Positions 1 to 11,147 of a stretch of DNA of 64,000 nt are shown here, piece by piece. Where the stretch lies: positions 46,589,116 through 46,653,115 of the forward strand of contig NC_073745.1 in assembly GCF_029784135.1 (NCBI RefSeq), read 5' to 3'. The stretch is from Toxorhynchites rutilus septentrionalis. Its lineage: Eukaryota; Arthropoda; Insecta; Diptera; Culicidae. The stretch's first letter is position 1. Each line of letters begins with the position of its first letter. Made by a program: the position numbers and the translations under genes. Under the pieces are notes generated by a model. It searched no databases. It saw only the letters and a list, made by a program, of their open reading frames with translations, and was not told the origin of the DNA.

Positions 1-215
1 ATTTTAAGACTATTGAAACAAGTTTTTGGATCAGAAAGTAACAAGTATAGAATGTGTAGACATTTTATCTTTCGAATGAAGTGTTTATCATACCATTTCG
101 TTCAGTTGTTTAGGAGCTATTAACGCTCAAAATCTCGGTCTCCGGCGTAACGCTTTCGTTTCGAAACTTTGATTTTACACCCCGGTATAGAAATGAAAGA
201 CGTAGTCCTACGTCA
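1..215 (-). repeat. End of a TTGACGTAGG-family element (cut by window edge)
   Basis: Read on the minus strand from 215, this begins TTGACGTAGGACTACGTC and continues through a conserved block. The same block is on the plus strand at 47289-47510 and 56319-56530, about 85-95% alike by eye. The 5' remainder of the element lies outside the window. No open frame is seen. Confidence 0.75.
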
Positions 216-227
216 AAACCTTATGAC

Positions 228-440
228 TACAGTCATATATCATACGAATATATACAGACAAACGAATCGCCAAATGTGTTGGTAAGCGCAAAACTCGAGG
301 AAGGATTCGAATCGTCTGATTCGAGCTGTCTTCATTTTATTATATTTTCTGTATTGAACATGTATTCCATGTAACGAGAATTGTGTGAATCATTTGATAT
401 TATAATGACGAGAACTGTCTTTGACTACAGATTTTCGAAC
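228..440 (+). repeat. Fragment of the CTAGCTG...CGGCAAACTTCG repeat (R1), internal part
   Basis: This stretch matches 33660-33870 in the same direction, sharing the blocks around 'tattccatgtaacg' and 'gatattataatga'. It is an internal part of repeat R1, whose fuller copies are at 33138-34056 and 40772-41760. It carries no coding potential. Confidence 0.6.
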
Positions 441-537
441 TAGAATAGGAGTCGAGTCCAAAGCGCCACGCCAACCACTAGACTATACAAACAACGGTTA
501 TAAGAGTTAAAGCTATAGCACCGATTGTATCAAATTT

Positions 538-715
538 ACCATAAAGAAAGTTACCCGAACGACAGCTACCCGAAAAACATTCACCCGAATGTAACAAATA
601 CCCGAATGCGACAGATACTCGAATAAAACATTTACCCGAAGAAACATTTATCCGAATGATAAATTTCCCCGAATGTAACATTTATCCGAATGCTACATTT
701 ACCATAATGCACTAT
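538..715 (+). repeat. Minisatellite of ~17-22 bp units
   Basis: About nine imperfect units built on 'acccgaatgyaacatt' run head to tail. The frame read through it on the minus strand is a repeat artefact. A similar motif in the opposite sense ('gggtaaatgttaca') appears near 12470-12580. Confidence 0.75.
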
Positions 716-740
716 TTACAGGTACATATAATTAGAAGGT

Positions 741-1260
741 GTTTTTATATTTAACTAGCTAAACCGGCAAACTTCGTCCCGCCAAAAATTTGTTTTTTGT
801 TATCAATACCTTCAAACATTTACGTTTTCTTAATATGAGCAAGTTCATGGGTCCAATCGCAGAACTGTTCATTAGGGTGGTAGCGAAAATGGTCATGTCA
901 AATTTCAAAAACCGACCATGTACATTTTGTTTATTGGCCCTCAACGCTCCAACTAGAGAGGGGGGTGGGCTGTCTAACCACTGTAAAAAACATTTATTGC
1001 ATCCTAAAACCTCCATATGCCTAATTTGGGTTCATTTGCTTGATTAATTCTCGTGTAATGCAGAAATTTGTGTTTCATTTATATGGCAGCCTCCCCTAAG
1101 AGAGGGGGGAAGAGTATCTAACCACCGTAAAAACATTTATTGCACCCTAAAACCTTCGTATGTCAAATTTGGTTTCGTTTGCTTGATTAATACTCGAGCA
1201 ATGTAGAAATTTGTGTTTCATTTGTATGGCAGCCCCCCCCCCTTTGGAGAGGGGGGGGGT
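741..1260 (+). repeat. R1 repeat terminus with ~140-bp internal tandem units
   Basis: It starts with a diverged form of the R1 end, 'ctagctaaaccggcaaact', matching 40774 onward. From about 940 a ~140-bp unit (G/C-run hinge, 'aaaaacatttattgca', 'tttgcttgattaa', 'gtgtttcattt') is repeated about twice. The same unit type is in the R1 copies at 33.1-33.5 and 41.4-41.7 kb. Confidence 0.7.
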
Positions 1261-3922
1261 GTAGTGTCTATTTGCTCTGGGCTCACTTGAATGTGCGAAA
1301 ATTCAAAAAGAAATGCGTCCTATAGTGAGATACAATCCTTATCATTTTCTCAAGATCTGAAATATTCTAATAACATCATAGCTACGAGTAACATCGTTCA
1401 ATCACGAAAAACGGATCCCGTAATGCAACCCCAGTATGGTAAATTAGTTCCAACCCGCCATAATTCCGACAGACGGAATACAACTTGTAAATCACCGATT
1501 TTGCAAGGGAAGCAATTTAAACATATTGAACGACCGAAAGCCTCACACGCAAGGGTACGAGGCGTAACGAAAATGATAAATCTAGCCGAGTAGTTTCCGT
1601 GGCTGTGTGTCCATACACAGAGTTGGTATTTACCCTAGTTGAACGAAGTGGTAAGGGACCAGAAACTGATGCGAGATGCTGCGGCTTTGATGGTTCTTCA
1701 CAAAATCCGGCGGGTGAAGAGAAAAATCGTATCTGCGGCAGGGGGCGAAATTTACATCGGTTATCGCTGTGCGAATCATTCGAAAATATTTACATTTCCA
1801 TCGGTAAAATGTTTCGATACGACCCGGCGTGGGTTTGTATGTGACTGTGGTTTTTTTAATTTAGCAAATTGCCTTCGAAAATCGATACTATGTTTTATTA
1901 CCCTGCGACTAATAAACGCAATATTTTATGGGCAACAGCGTATTCGATGAAATATTCATGGTTACACGGGTGTTAACGGTTGCAAATTCTATCGGCGGCA
2001 GATTATTCCACACATTCCGGAGGGTTCTCGTTCAGCTAATCTTCGATTAAACTAGTCGCATTCGGCCATTTGCTAATGAGCGAAAACGGTTCGTTCTAAT
2101 TATCAAATTAATTCCAACCCAGCTATGGAACATAAAAACTTAATTTATCGTCGATTGGCGTTTTTGTTTATTAATGACGGATTATTTTTTTTCCAATTTG
2201 ATGAAACGGGACGGTGACGACTTGCCATCGCTCCAGAAGTGCTGAAAAATTCGCTGATTACTGTAATCTGATTTGCTTTTTTTTCAACCATTGCATCCAC
2301 TCATAATTTATTCACATCGGAAACGGAGGTTTACATTGATAAACTAATTATTTGTTTGCCATCGAGCGTATGAAATTTTAATTTATAATATATCGACAGG
2401 TTTCCACGTGCAAACATATTGCGCCACATTATGCCCTCCTTCCTTCGCGCGTCCGAACGCTAATGTAAATAAAATGAATAAAATATGATTCGTTGTGTTT
2501 TTTTCAATCGTGATTTTTTTCCTCGCCGATAATCGCGGGTAAATGAAAAGGGTGCAGTTCAGAGGAAAACATGGGATAGATAATTAGAATGAAACAAAAT
2601 GGTGTATCAGAATGGGAGGATGGAACTGCCGAATTATGTTTGATTGAGTAATCAACCAGCTTCCCGAAATTGCGGTTAGACAATTTTCAAACATTCGCCC
2701 TGTTGATCGATCATCGGGTGAATGGTATGGAACTAATTAAATTGACCAGTAATTATTAATCGCCTATTCCACAATCATTCCATAGTGAACTGTCCGATTG
2801 CGGTTGAATAGTGATTTTTTCCTGAAAATCTTCATTCCCCGTATCGAAATTACAGAGAAGTGGTAATTTATTTTATCATTCCGCAGCTAATGGGCGATTG
2901 ATGAAGGTTCCGCAAAAAATACTTCCATTCAATTGTATCATTCATCATTCGTTATAATAAATTAATTTGAATCTGCTAGGGTAAAAAAAGTATTCCAAAA
3001 TATCTAATTTAAATTCGAACAACCATTTCTGTTACAGTTCCATTTTCGTCCCCGATCACCGATTGGAAATTGACAGCTGTCATATCCGTTCCGGGCTCAA
3101 GCAAACGATTCAATTTCCACAATTTATTTCGAACTCATATAGGCAGTTAAAGGCTTAGGGAAATTCGCTCGGTCTCTCTGACACAGTGGAGAAGCGACAC
3201 GCGTAAGGATTTGCCCTCACACAAACACACTCTGGGAGCGTGATTTATCTCCGTGCTTGCTGCGATATTCGACGTGTGGCATTTAAGGACCTCCCGTGGG
3301 CGGAGTGCCGTCCATCGGCACATCGCACGTAACAAGCCACGAGTGTATCATTATTGCGAATTCATACTTTTTTACGCAACCAACCATAACAATAAAGCAT
3401 ATTTTTCGAAATTATTCACGCCTAGCGTGGATTATTTTCACCGTCGGGCAGCGGGTGGCCGCAAACGATGCGACGCGGTGTTTGAATGTTAGGTTTGTTA
3501 GGAAATTGCACGGACTTTCCCCCCTCTAGTACGTTTCTGGCAATATCAACTGTATCTTACAAGACGGGAATCTTTCCGTGAATATCATCACCTCAATGAA
3601 TCTGTCCAAATTTCAAAAAACAAGAATTATAACGTGTCAAGATGATTTATTTTACTGCGCGAATGCAAACGTGATTTTAGATATCATGAGAAGACCATCT
3701 ATAGTAATTTCACGAATTCCCGAAAATATCTTTCAGATCGTTATGGGCATGGATATTTAGTATCATAATTTTCTAAACGCGTCGGAAACTGGAGTATAAC
3801 ACCAAAAAAACCAATGATCTGATTCTGAAATATATAGTCTGTGATCATGATACGATATGTGAATGAAAAAGAAAAAGGGAAATGTGTGAAGATTTCTTAT
3901 CCGGGTTTGAGTATACAGAATA
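1261..3922. other. Mostly unique noncoding DNA; one unrecognised short frame
   Basis: No repeat from elsewhere in the window was recognised here. A 100-codon plus frame at 1291-1593 is not recognised and shows no domain, signal peptide or convincing splice context. From about 2030 to 3000 the sequence is rich in TAAT/ATTA cores ('tcaaattaattcc', 'attattaatcg'), as in insect intronic or intergenic regulatory DNA. That role is inference. Confidence 0.4.
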
Positions 3923-4161
3923 CGTCTTTCGGGAATATATTGGGGTACAAATCAAGCAATTCGTGAAAATTGTCCAATTTCAAATTTCGGCACACCATAA
4001 CATTTTTTTACGTAGGATTACGTCTTTCGGAAACATATTGGGGTACAAATTTTAAATAGAAAATCAAGCACGTCGTGAAAATTGTCCAATTTCAAATGCT
4101 TATTGCTCAGTCAATTCATGATGGATTGATGAAATTTTCGTGTCGATCAATTTCGGCACTC
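3923..4161 (+). repeat. Two head-to-tail copies of a TTACGTAGGATTACGTC-type end
   Basis: A partial copy (about 3923-4003) and a better copy (about 4009-4161) share 'acgtctttcgg', 'ggggtacaaat' and 'gaaaattgtccaatttcaaa'. The second matches the minus-strand end of the element at 61860-63205. Similarity stops at about 4161, where the LINE 5' region begins. Confidence 0.7.
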
Positions 4162-4626
4162 GAAGTAACCAGACGAAGGAAAGTCGCGTCCAAGTTCCGT
4201 TATCGGTTACCGCGTGATGGTTTTTTTTTGCCGCTGAAGAGTTCATTTCGCTATCTGGATAGTGAGTGAAGTGCCCTGCCTGCAAGTGGATAGAGGCTTT
4301 CATCCTCAGAAAGCCAAGCATTGGTTTTTGTTTTGTCGCTGCTTCGCCGACATTGGAGATTTCGCCGAGTCATCGTGCCAACAGTGACAGTGCGGGTAAG
4401 CTTTCACCGACGACTGTGTGTAATGGTGTCGTAGGCACATTCCCACCACCAACGAGCTTTCAGCACGCTCCCGTTCATCTGCACTGGAGTGCGTTCATAG
4501 GTGAATAACATTAAATATACTGAGAGAAAATATTTAATAATTATAAGTTTTTTTTTTCTTTTTGTGAATTATTTTATTGTGAAATATTGTTTAAAAAAAT
4601 ACTTAGAATATAAGTGAAAATTTAAA

Positions 4627-6104
4627 ATGGCAGAGAGTGGGGGACCTTCGGATATGGAGGTCTCTGGCTCTAGTTCCCTCCTAACGGATAAAAAAAAGTC
4701 ACTCAAACGTGTTCCAAATACGGAAGATACTTCTTCTGGGGACGAGTTAGCTAACCCTACCAAGCCTCCCTCCAAAAAACTAGCAAATCTCCCATCTGCC
4801 CTTAACGATCCCACTCTACCTTCAACCTCGTCTTCTCCCTCTGTTCTTCCCGCTCCTTCTCAACCTTCGCCTTCCCACTCTCAATCCCCGTCCTCGCCTT
4901 CCCACTCACCGTGTAAAGGTCTATCCAGAAGATGCGCCCGGAACTGGTCCCTGGGTTGTTTTCTTCAGGCCTAAGCCAAATGGAAAGGCGTTGAGAGTCA
5001 TGCAGATCGCGAAAGATCTGGCAAGGTATACCTCCGTTTCGGAAATTTCGAAGGTTAGACCAAACAAATTGCGAGTTGTCGTGAATGATCATAAAGACGC
5101 AAACAAGATTGTTGTCGATCAGCATTTTACAATTGAGTATCGGGTCTACATTCCCTCTCACATAGTCGAAATTGAGGGTGTGATAACCGAAACGGGCTTG
5201 ACGTGCGAATACATTACGAGTGAAGGTACCGGCCGTTTTAAAAAACTGCCCTCGACGACTGTTAAGATCTTGGGTTGCCGCCAGCTCGGAACAGTCTCCC
5301 ATGAAGGAGAAGAAAAGAAATTTACGCCGTCCAACTCGTTTCGAGTCACCTTCGCTGGTTCAGCTCTCCCTGACTACGTGATGGTAGATAAATTGAGGTT
5401 AATAAAGAACGATGTGCCACTTGCGGAGAACAACATGAGGGGAAATCCTGCAGTGCGACTGAGCATAAGTGTCCATATTGCGGGGGATCCCCACACGTGC
5501 TCTCAGTTGTGAAACATACAAGGCTCGCTGGGAGAAACAATAGCGCTCTTTGAGGGAACGCTCTAAACGCACTTTCGCAGAAATTTTGAAGGGCGCTTCT
5601 CCACCGGCTCAAGAACAACAACCAATCAACACACAAAATGCCTTCGCCACGTTGCCCGTTGACGAAATGGAAGCGGATACAACTAACGGGGGCACGCCGT
5701 TTATTTCTCAAGGGAATCCCCGGCGCAAAAATGTGACCACTCCCAAAGTTCAAGGACAAGTCCCTCCGGTGATACCCCCTGTTAGCTTGCCCAATAAATC
5801 GAGTGCAGCGGATAAGCAAAATCAGGTCCCTCCTGGCCTCCGTGGTAATAGTTCACCTTCGAACGACCCAGCACTCGAGGGGACATCAAAAACCCCAACT
5901 GTCCCTGTTTTTCCGTCAAGTTCAACTTCCCAATCGGGATTTATAAAGTTGTCTGACCTTGTGGATCAAATCTTCACGTGTTTTAATGTTTCCGACTCCG
6001 TTAGAACCATTGTCACCGCAATGCTTCCAGTACTAAAGACAATTTTGCAGCAATTGATGCAAATATGGCCCCTCCTTGCAATGATTATCTCTCTTGATTT
6101 CTAA
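4627..6104 (+). pseudogene. LINE ORF1, gag-like protein, broken
   Basis: ORF1 of I-group LINEs encodes an RNA-binding nucleocapsid-like protein. Here it starts at ATG 4627 with an acidic, Ser/Pro-rich N-terminus (frame 1). Near 4905 it shifts to another frame, which carries the conserved RNA-binding region ('PWVVFFRPKPNGKALRVMQI') up to about 5400. A third frame from about 5400 encodes a CCHC knuckle (CATCGEQHEGKSC) and a basic tail, with an in-frame TAG at about 5541. At ~5400 the frame change coincides with the place where a first zinc knuckle is expected, so I infer a deletion there. It overlaps ORF2 by 11 bases. Confidence 0.8.
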
Positions 6105-8883
6105 TTTAAATAGAGAGGTCGGAGATATCACTGTTTTACAGTGGAATTGTCGTAGTCTTATGCCCAAATTGGATACATTCAAATTTCTAATTCATAAACT
6201 CAATTGTGATGTTTTTGCTCTATCCGAAACCTGGCTCTCTTCTCAAAATGATCTCTCTTTCCACGATTTTAATATTATACGCTTGGACCGCGATGACAGA
6301 TACGGAGGGGTACTATTGGGGATCAATAAGTGTCACTCATTTTTTAGAATTGACCTTCCACCTATTGGAGGGATCGAAGCTGTTGCTTGTCATGCAAACA
6401 TCAGAGGCAAAGACCTCTGTATTGTCAGCTTGTATTGGCCTCCGAGAGCTGCGGTTAGCCGCAAACAACTTGATGACATGTGCTCACTCCTTCCTGAGCC
6501 ACGATTGATCTTGGGAGACGTCAACTCTCACGGAACTGCCTGGGGGGAACCGTACGACGATAATCGTTCATCGTTGATATATGACCTTTGTAACAGCTTC
6601 AATATGACCGTTTTGAACACTGGGGAAACAACACGTGTACCTAAACCTCCTGCTAACCCAAGTGCTCTTGACCTCTCGCTTTGCTCGAATTCACTATCGT
6701 TAGATTGCAAGTGGAATGTAATCCAAAACCCCAACGGTAGTGATTACTTGCCAATCAAGATTTCCATCACCATTGGGTCGAATTCTTCTGAATCTATAAA
6801 CATGGCATATGACCTCACAAGACACATTGACTGGAAAAAATATGCGGACGCGATTGCTCTAGCCATCAATTCCAGAGATGGTTTACCTCCATTGGAGGAG
6901 TATAACTTCATTTCTCGTTTGATCTATGACAGCGCGGTTCGCGCTCAAACGAAACCCATCCCAGGTTCCACTATTCGTCGAAGGCCTCCCAATCCATGGT
7001 GGGATGGCCAGTGTTCCAAGCTTTATGGAGATAAATCGAATGCATTTAAAGCTTTTCGGAAACGTGGAACCATTGAGAATTTTCAAACGTATTTGGACCT
7101 TGAAAATCAATTTAAAAACTTGATCAAAGGAAAAAAACGTGCTTATTGGCGAAATTTCGTGGGAGGTTTATCACGAGAAACGTCAATGAAAAAAATATGG
7201 AAAGTGGCTCGAAACATGAGAAATCGCTCTTCATCCAATGAACGCGAGGAATATTCACATCGATGGATTTTTAATTTTGCACGAAAGGTTTGTCCCGATT
7301 CCGCTCCAGTGCAAAGAATTATTCGAGATATACCACAAGATAGGTGCGATCTTGATTCCGAGTTTTCGATGGTAGAATTCTCTCTTGCTCTGCTTTCATG
7401 TAACAATTCTGCTCCGGGATCGGATAGAATTAAGTTCAACTTGCTGAAAAATCTCCCTGATGTGGCGAAACATCGCTTGTTGAACTTATTCAATCGGTTT
7501 CTGGAGCATAATATTGTTCCAGATGATTGGAGACAAGTACGAGTTATAGCTATTCAAAAACCCGGAAAACCCGCGTCCGACTTCAATTCGTACCGCCCAA
7601 TAGCAATGCTGTCTTGTATACGGAAATTGTTGGAGAAAATGATCTTGTTTCGCCTTGACCGATGGGTTGAAACGAATGACCTACTCTCACATACACAATA
7701 TGGGTTCCGCAGGGGCAAGGGGACGAATGATTGTCTTGCGTTGCTTTCTTCAGAAATTCAAATGGCTTACGCCGAAAAAAAACAAATGGCTTCAGTATTC
7801 TTGGACATAAAGGGGGCCTTTGATTTTGTTTCAATAGAGGTTTTGTCAGACAAATTACACTCTCGGGGTCTGCCGCCTCTATTGAATAATATGTTATATA
7901 ACTTGCTTTGTGAGAAACATTTGAACTTTTCTCACGGAGATTCGGCAGTAAGTCGGGTCTCTTACATGGGACTCCCCCAGGGCTCATGTTTTAGCCCCCT
8001 TTTGTATAACTTCTACGTAAGCGACATTGACAATTGCCTTACACAAAATTGCAGCCTAAGACAACTTGCAGATGATGGAGTAGTGTCTGTCGTAGGATCA
8101 AAAGAATCCGACCTGCAAGAACCCTTACAAGATACTTTGAACAATTTTTCAACCTGGGCCATTGGGCTAGGGATCGAATTCTCCACGGAGAAAACAGAGA
8201 TGGTGGTTTTTTCTAGGAAGCATAGACCAGCAAAGCCAAAGCTTCAACTTTTGGGTAAACCGATCACTCATGCTATGTCATTCAAGTATCTTGGGGTCTG
8301 GTTCGACTCTAAATGTACTTGGGGGGCCCATATTAGGTATCTGAGTAAAAAATGTCAACAAAGAATAAACTTTCTCCGTACAATTACCGGCACCTGGTGG
8401 GGAGCCCATCCCGAAGATCTTATAATGTTGTATCGAACAACTATTCTCTCAGTGATGGAGTATGGCAGTTTCTGTTTTCAATCAGCTGCCAAAACACACC
8501 TCATTAAACTCGAGCGAATTCAGTATCTTTGTCTCCGTATCGCGTTGGAATGTATGCCCTCAACGCATACCATGAGTCTCGAGGTTTTGGCAGGCGTACT
8601 CCCACTAAAAGATCGCTTCAATTTATTATCTCTTCGGTTCCTCATCCGGTGTAAGGTTATGAACCCATTGGTAATCGGAAATTTTGAGCAGCTGATCGAG
8701 TTAATTTTCCATTCTGGATTCATGAGCTCATATCATGAATTCGTCTCCATGCAGGTTAATCCTTCTTCGTATATTCCCAACCGTGTTTGTTTTCCTGACT
8801 ACATCAATTCCTCTGTGCATTTTGATCTGTCCATGAAGCAGGATATCCATGGAACATCAGACTATCTTCGATCGAGGATCGTC
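6094..8883 (+). pseudogene. LINE ORF2: APE endonuclease + reverse transcriptase, C-terminally truncated
   Basis: A single open frame from ATG 6094 is unbroken to 8919, but only the part to about 8883 is LINE. Residues ~14-240 are an apurinic-type endonuclease: QWNCRS (Asn18), SETW (Glu45), GDVNSH (~140), and SDYLPI (~215), where the family normally has SDH. The catalytic His is therefore Tyr. The RT domain follows: IQKPGKPASDFNSYRPI, FLDIKGAFD (~569), GLPQGSCFSPLLYNFYVSD (~626), and the catalytic LADD (658-661) in place of YADD. The RNase H domain expected after about residue 930 is absent because of the junction with BEL/Pao. The last dozen codons read out of frame into integrase DNA. The long frame suggests a young copy. 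Confidence 0.9.
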
Positions 8884-9791
8884 GAACAACGCCATTTATC
8901 AGACCCTTCACATATGTAGGACTCGATTACTTCGGACCAGTTCCAATTCGCGTCGGTCGTTGTCAAGTAAAACGTTGGGTGGCATTATTCACCTGCCTTA
9001 CGATAAGGGCCGTGCACCTCGAATTAGTGCACAGTCTCTCGACAGAATCCTGTATCATGGCGATAAGGCGATTTGTAACACGACGTGGCCCTCCAGCGGA
9101 GTTCTATACAGACAATGCAACGTGTTTCCAGGGTGCTAGTAAAGAGCTTCAGATCGAAATCGCTACAAAACTGGCCTCAACGTTCACCAGTAACCAGACT
9201 AGTTGGAGATTTATTCCCCCTGCCGCCCCTCATATGGGAGGAGCTTGGGAACGACTTGTTCGGTCCGTGAAAATAGCTATATCTTCAGTTATAGAAGCGC
9301 CACGAAAACCAGACGAGGAAACGTTGGAGACTATTCTGTGCGAAGCTGAAGCGATGATTAACTGTCGGCCGCTAACGTACATACCTCTTCAATCGGCGGA
9401 TCAAGAGGCGTTAACGCCTAACCACTTCATTTTGGGCAACTCCACTGGCGTAAAAATTCTACCTATGGAACCTATCGACTACTCCGGAATACTTCGCAGC
9501 AGTTGGAAGTTGGCACAAAGCATAACCGATGAGTTTTGGAGGAGATGGATACGGGAGTATTTGCCGGTCATATCTAGAAGGTGTAAATGGTTCGAGACTG
9601 TTAAGGACCTACAAGTCGGGGATTTGGTGTTAGTAGTGAGTGGAGCGACAAGAAATCAATGGATCCGTGGCAGAATTGTGGAGGTGATCCCCGGAAAGGA
9701 TAAAAGAATTCGCCAAGCTATGGTGAAAACATCAGCTGGCGTTTTCAGACGAGCAGCTACAAAACTGGCGGTGTTAGACGTCCTTGAGTAA
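8884..9791 (+). pseudogene. BEL/Pao integrase fragment
   Basis: Integrase inserts retroelement cDNA into the genome. The frame (in phase with ATG 8979) can be read from about 8880 without a stop to TAA ending at 9791. It shows GLDYFGP (first catalytic Asp), [26 protein letters not shown] (second Asp) and [15 protein letters not shown] (catalytic Glu). A C-terminal DUF5641-like region follows ([14 protein letters not shown]...[10 protein letters not shown]). The core is undamaged, but it lacks its own upstream Pol and the HHCC zinc-binding N-terminus. Part of the integrase start overlaps the last LINE ORF2 codons in another frame. Confidence 0.88.
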
Positions 9792-9845
9792 GGTAAACCC
9801 AAACATACGAAACATAAAGAGCACTAGGGTTTACGGGAGGGGGTA

Positions 9846-10303
9846 TGTTAGGACGTAACCCCTCGTTACAGCAGCACCGTAACCGAATAGATCGTTGTAA
9901 TCGAATACGGTGTAATTTGACAGGAGGAATGAAATGATAAACAAAGAGAAAAACAATAGGGATAGGGTATGAAGAGTTGTACGAAAATTAGATCAATACT
10001 ATTTGAAATTTACGTGGCAACGGAAAGGAATATTAGATAGGAATTAGAAAGGAAAAAAGGTAATAGAATTTATTATAAGAAATTATAAAGTCTGTCTCTC
10101 ACCAAAATTTATAAATTTAGAACTTCAGAGTTCATCGAAGTAGCTGAACAGCAGGAAAGATCCTCCATTAAGGATTCACTAAATTTGTAAGACACGATGA
10201 ATTATGTACTGAATCAATATTAATTAAATAAATTTCAGCTTAAAGCAGACTGAACATAAAAATCGAGTCTCGCTCTCAAGGTTTAGCAAACCCTACGCCC
10301 ACA
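9846..10303 (+). repeat. Probable 3' LTR of the BEL/Pao element
   Basis: It begins TGTTAGGACGTAACCC directly after the purine run 'acgggagggggta' and ends near 'cctacgcccaca'. These are standard TG...CA LTR edges. An AATAAA-like signal sits at about 10226. Without a 5' LTR in the window the limits are not verified. Confidence 0.65.
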
Positions 10304-10560
10304 AAAACTAAATGGACGATAACTTTGTCAAATATTTTTTCTTTTCATACACCGCACAAAAAAAATCGCACAAAAAAACCGCACAAAAAAATCACACAAT
10401 AAAACGCACAAAAACAGGTTTTACTGTACACGAATACAATGTAATAATATATTTTAGAAAAATAAAAAAAGGAATAAAAACAAAAATTATTTAAAAAAAT
10501 ATTAGATATTTTTTTACCGCGCAGTTTTTTCTGAGAAAGAATCACAAATATCAAAAACCA
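10304..10560 (+). repeat. Dispersed repeat with 'cgcacaaaaaaa' tandem stretch
   Basis: The stretch from 'aaactaaatggacgataact' through several 'cgcacaaaaaa' units recurs at 19557-19700. The BEL/Pao LTR abuts it, so this was probably the insertion target. Confidence 0.65.
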
Positions 10561-11145
10561 CACTCCCTTTAACTAGGATTGCATTTGCGCTAATCTTGAT
10601 CATAATGAAGCAGTGCTACTCTTTTCGAGGTTGTTGAGATTAACAGGAAGAGTTTTTTTTTTCAGTTTATAAAGTCACCAGGAAAGTAAATGTCGTTCTG
10701 CAATGTGATTTGGTTTCGCTTACCAGTAGCAAAACTTTCTCCACTAAGGATGATAACTTCGCTTATCTCGAGCATGTATTGTTCTGAGAGGACAAGAATG
10801 AATCATCAAACAATAATCGTCAAATGATTCCACAAGAAAAAAATATTTCAGGGCGACCAAACTGGTAGAAAGGTTATTTCTAAAATTTCGTAGCATTATA
10901 AAATAATATTCGCAGTTATAAACAAGCGACTTGAATTAAACTACAGCGTAGTTCTACGTCAACAATCTGGTCGTGTCTTGGACACAACCTCCTATAATTA
11001 ATTTTTTTCATGCTATATCTCAATGCACCATAGTTAGACGCAATTCCAGTAGTTTTTTTTTCAAATTTTTGTCTCGAAGCTATTAAAAGTGGCGTGCAAA
11101 AAATTGAAAAGTACGTTTTCCCCAATGATTCATTGACATTCACAT
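10561..11145. other. Noncoding spacer with a diverged TTGACGTAG end
   Basis: No gene is seen. At 10946-10963 there is 'gtagttctacgtcaacaat', the minus-strand form of the TTGACGTAGRAYT terminus, but I could not define its partner. Confidence 0.4.
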
Positions 11146-11147
11146 TA

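Larger units (their letters stand above)
4162..8883 (+). mobile_element. Non-LTR retrotransposon (LINE), I/Loa-type, 3'-truncated
   Basis: The element has a 5' UTR of about 460 bp, an ORF1 (gag-like with zinc knuckle) and an overlapping ORF2 with APE endonuclease and reverse transcriptase. This order is that of I/Jockey-group LINEs, and the RT box LADDGVV resembles Loa-type elements from family knowledge. The element stops abruptly near 8883. The expected C-terminal RNase H region, 3' UTR and tail are missing, and BEL/Pao integrase sequence follows directly. The 5' boundary is placed where similarity to the flanking repeat ends. Confidence 0.85.
8884..10303 (+). mobile_element. BEL/Pao LTR retrotransposon, 3' part only
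   Basis: Integrase (from just before the GLDYFGP motif) is followed by a spacer, a purine tract (9830-9843) and a 3' LTR. No gag, protease or RT of this element is present in the window, and no 5' LTR. Right of the LTR, sequence continues into a repeat also found at 19557, showing that the LTR edge is at about 10303. Confidence 0.85.

Noticed and set aside
478..681. 67-residue Ser/Gly/Phe-rich frame
   Set aside because: It is the translation of the 538-715 minisatellite.
1291..1593. 100-codon frame as a host gene
   Set aside because: No family resemblance, no splice or promoter support; length is compatible with chance.
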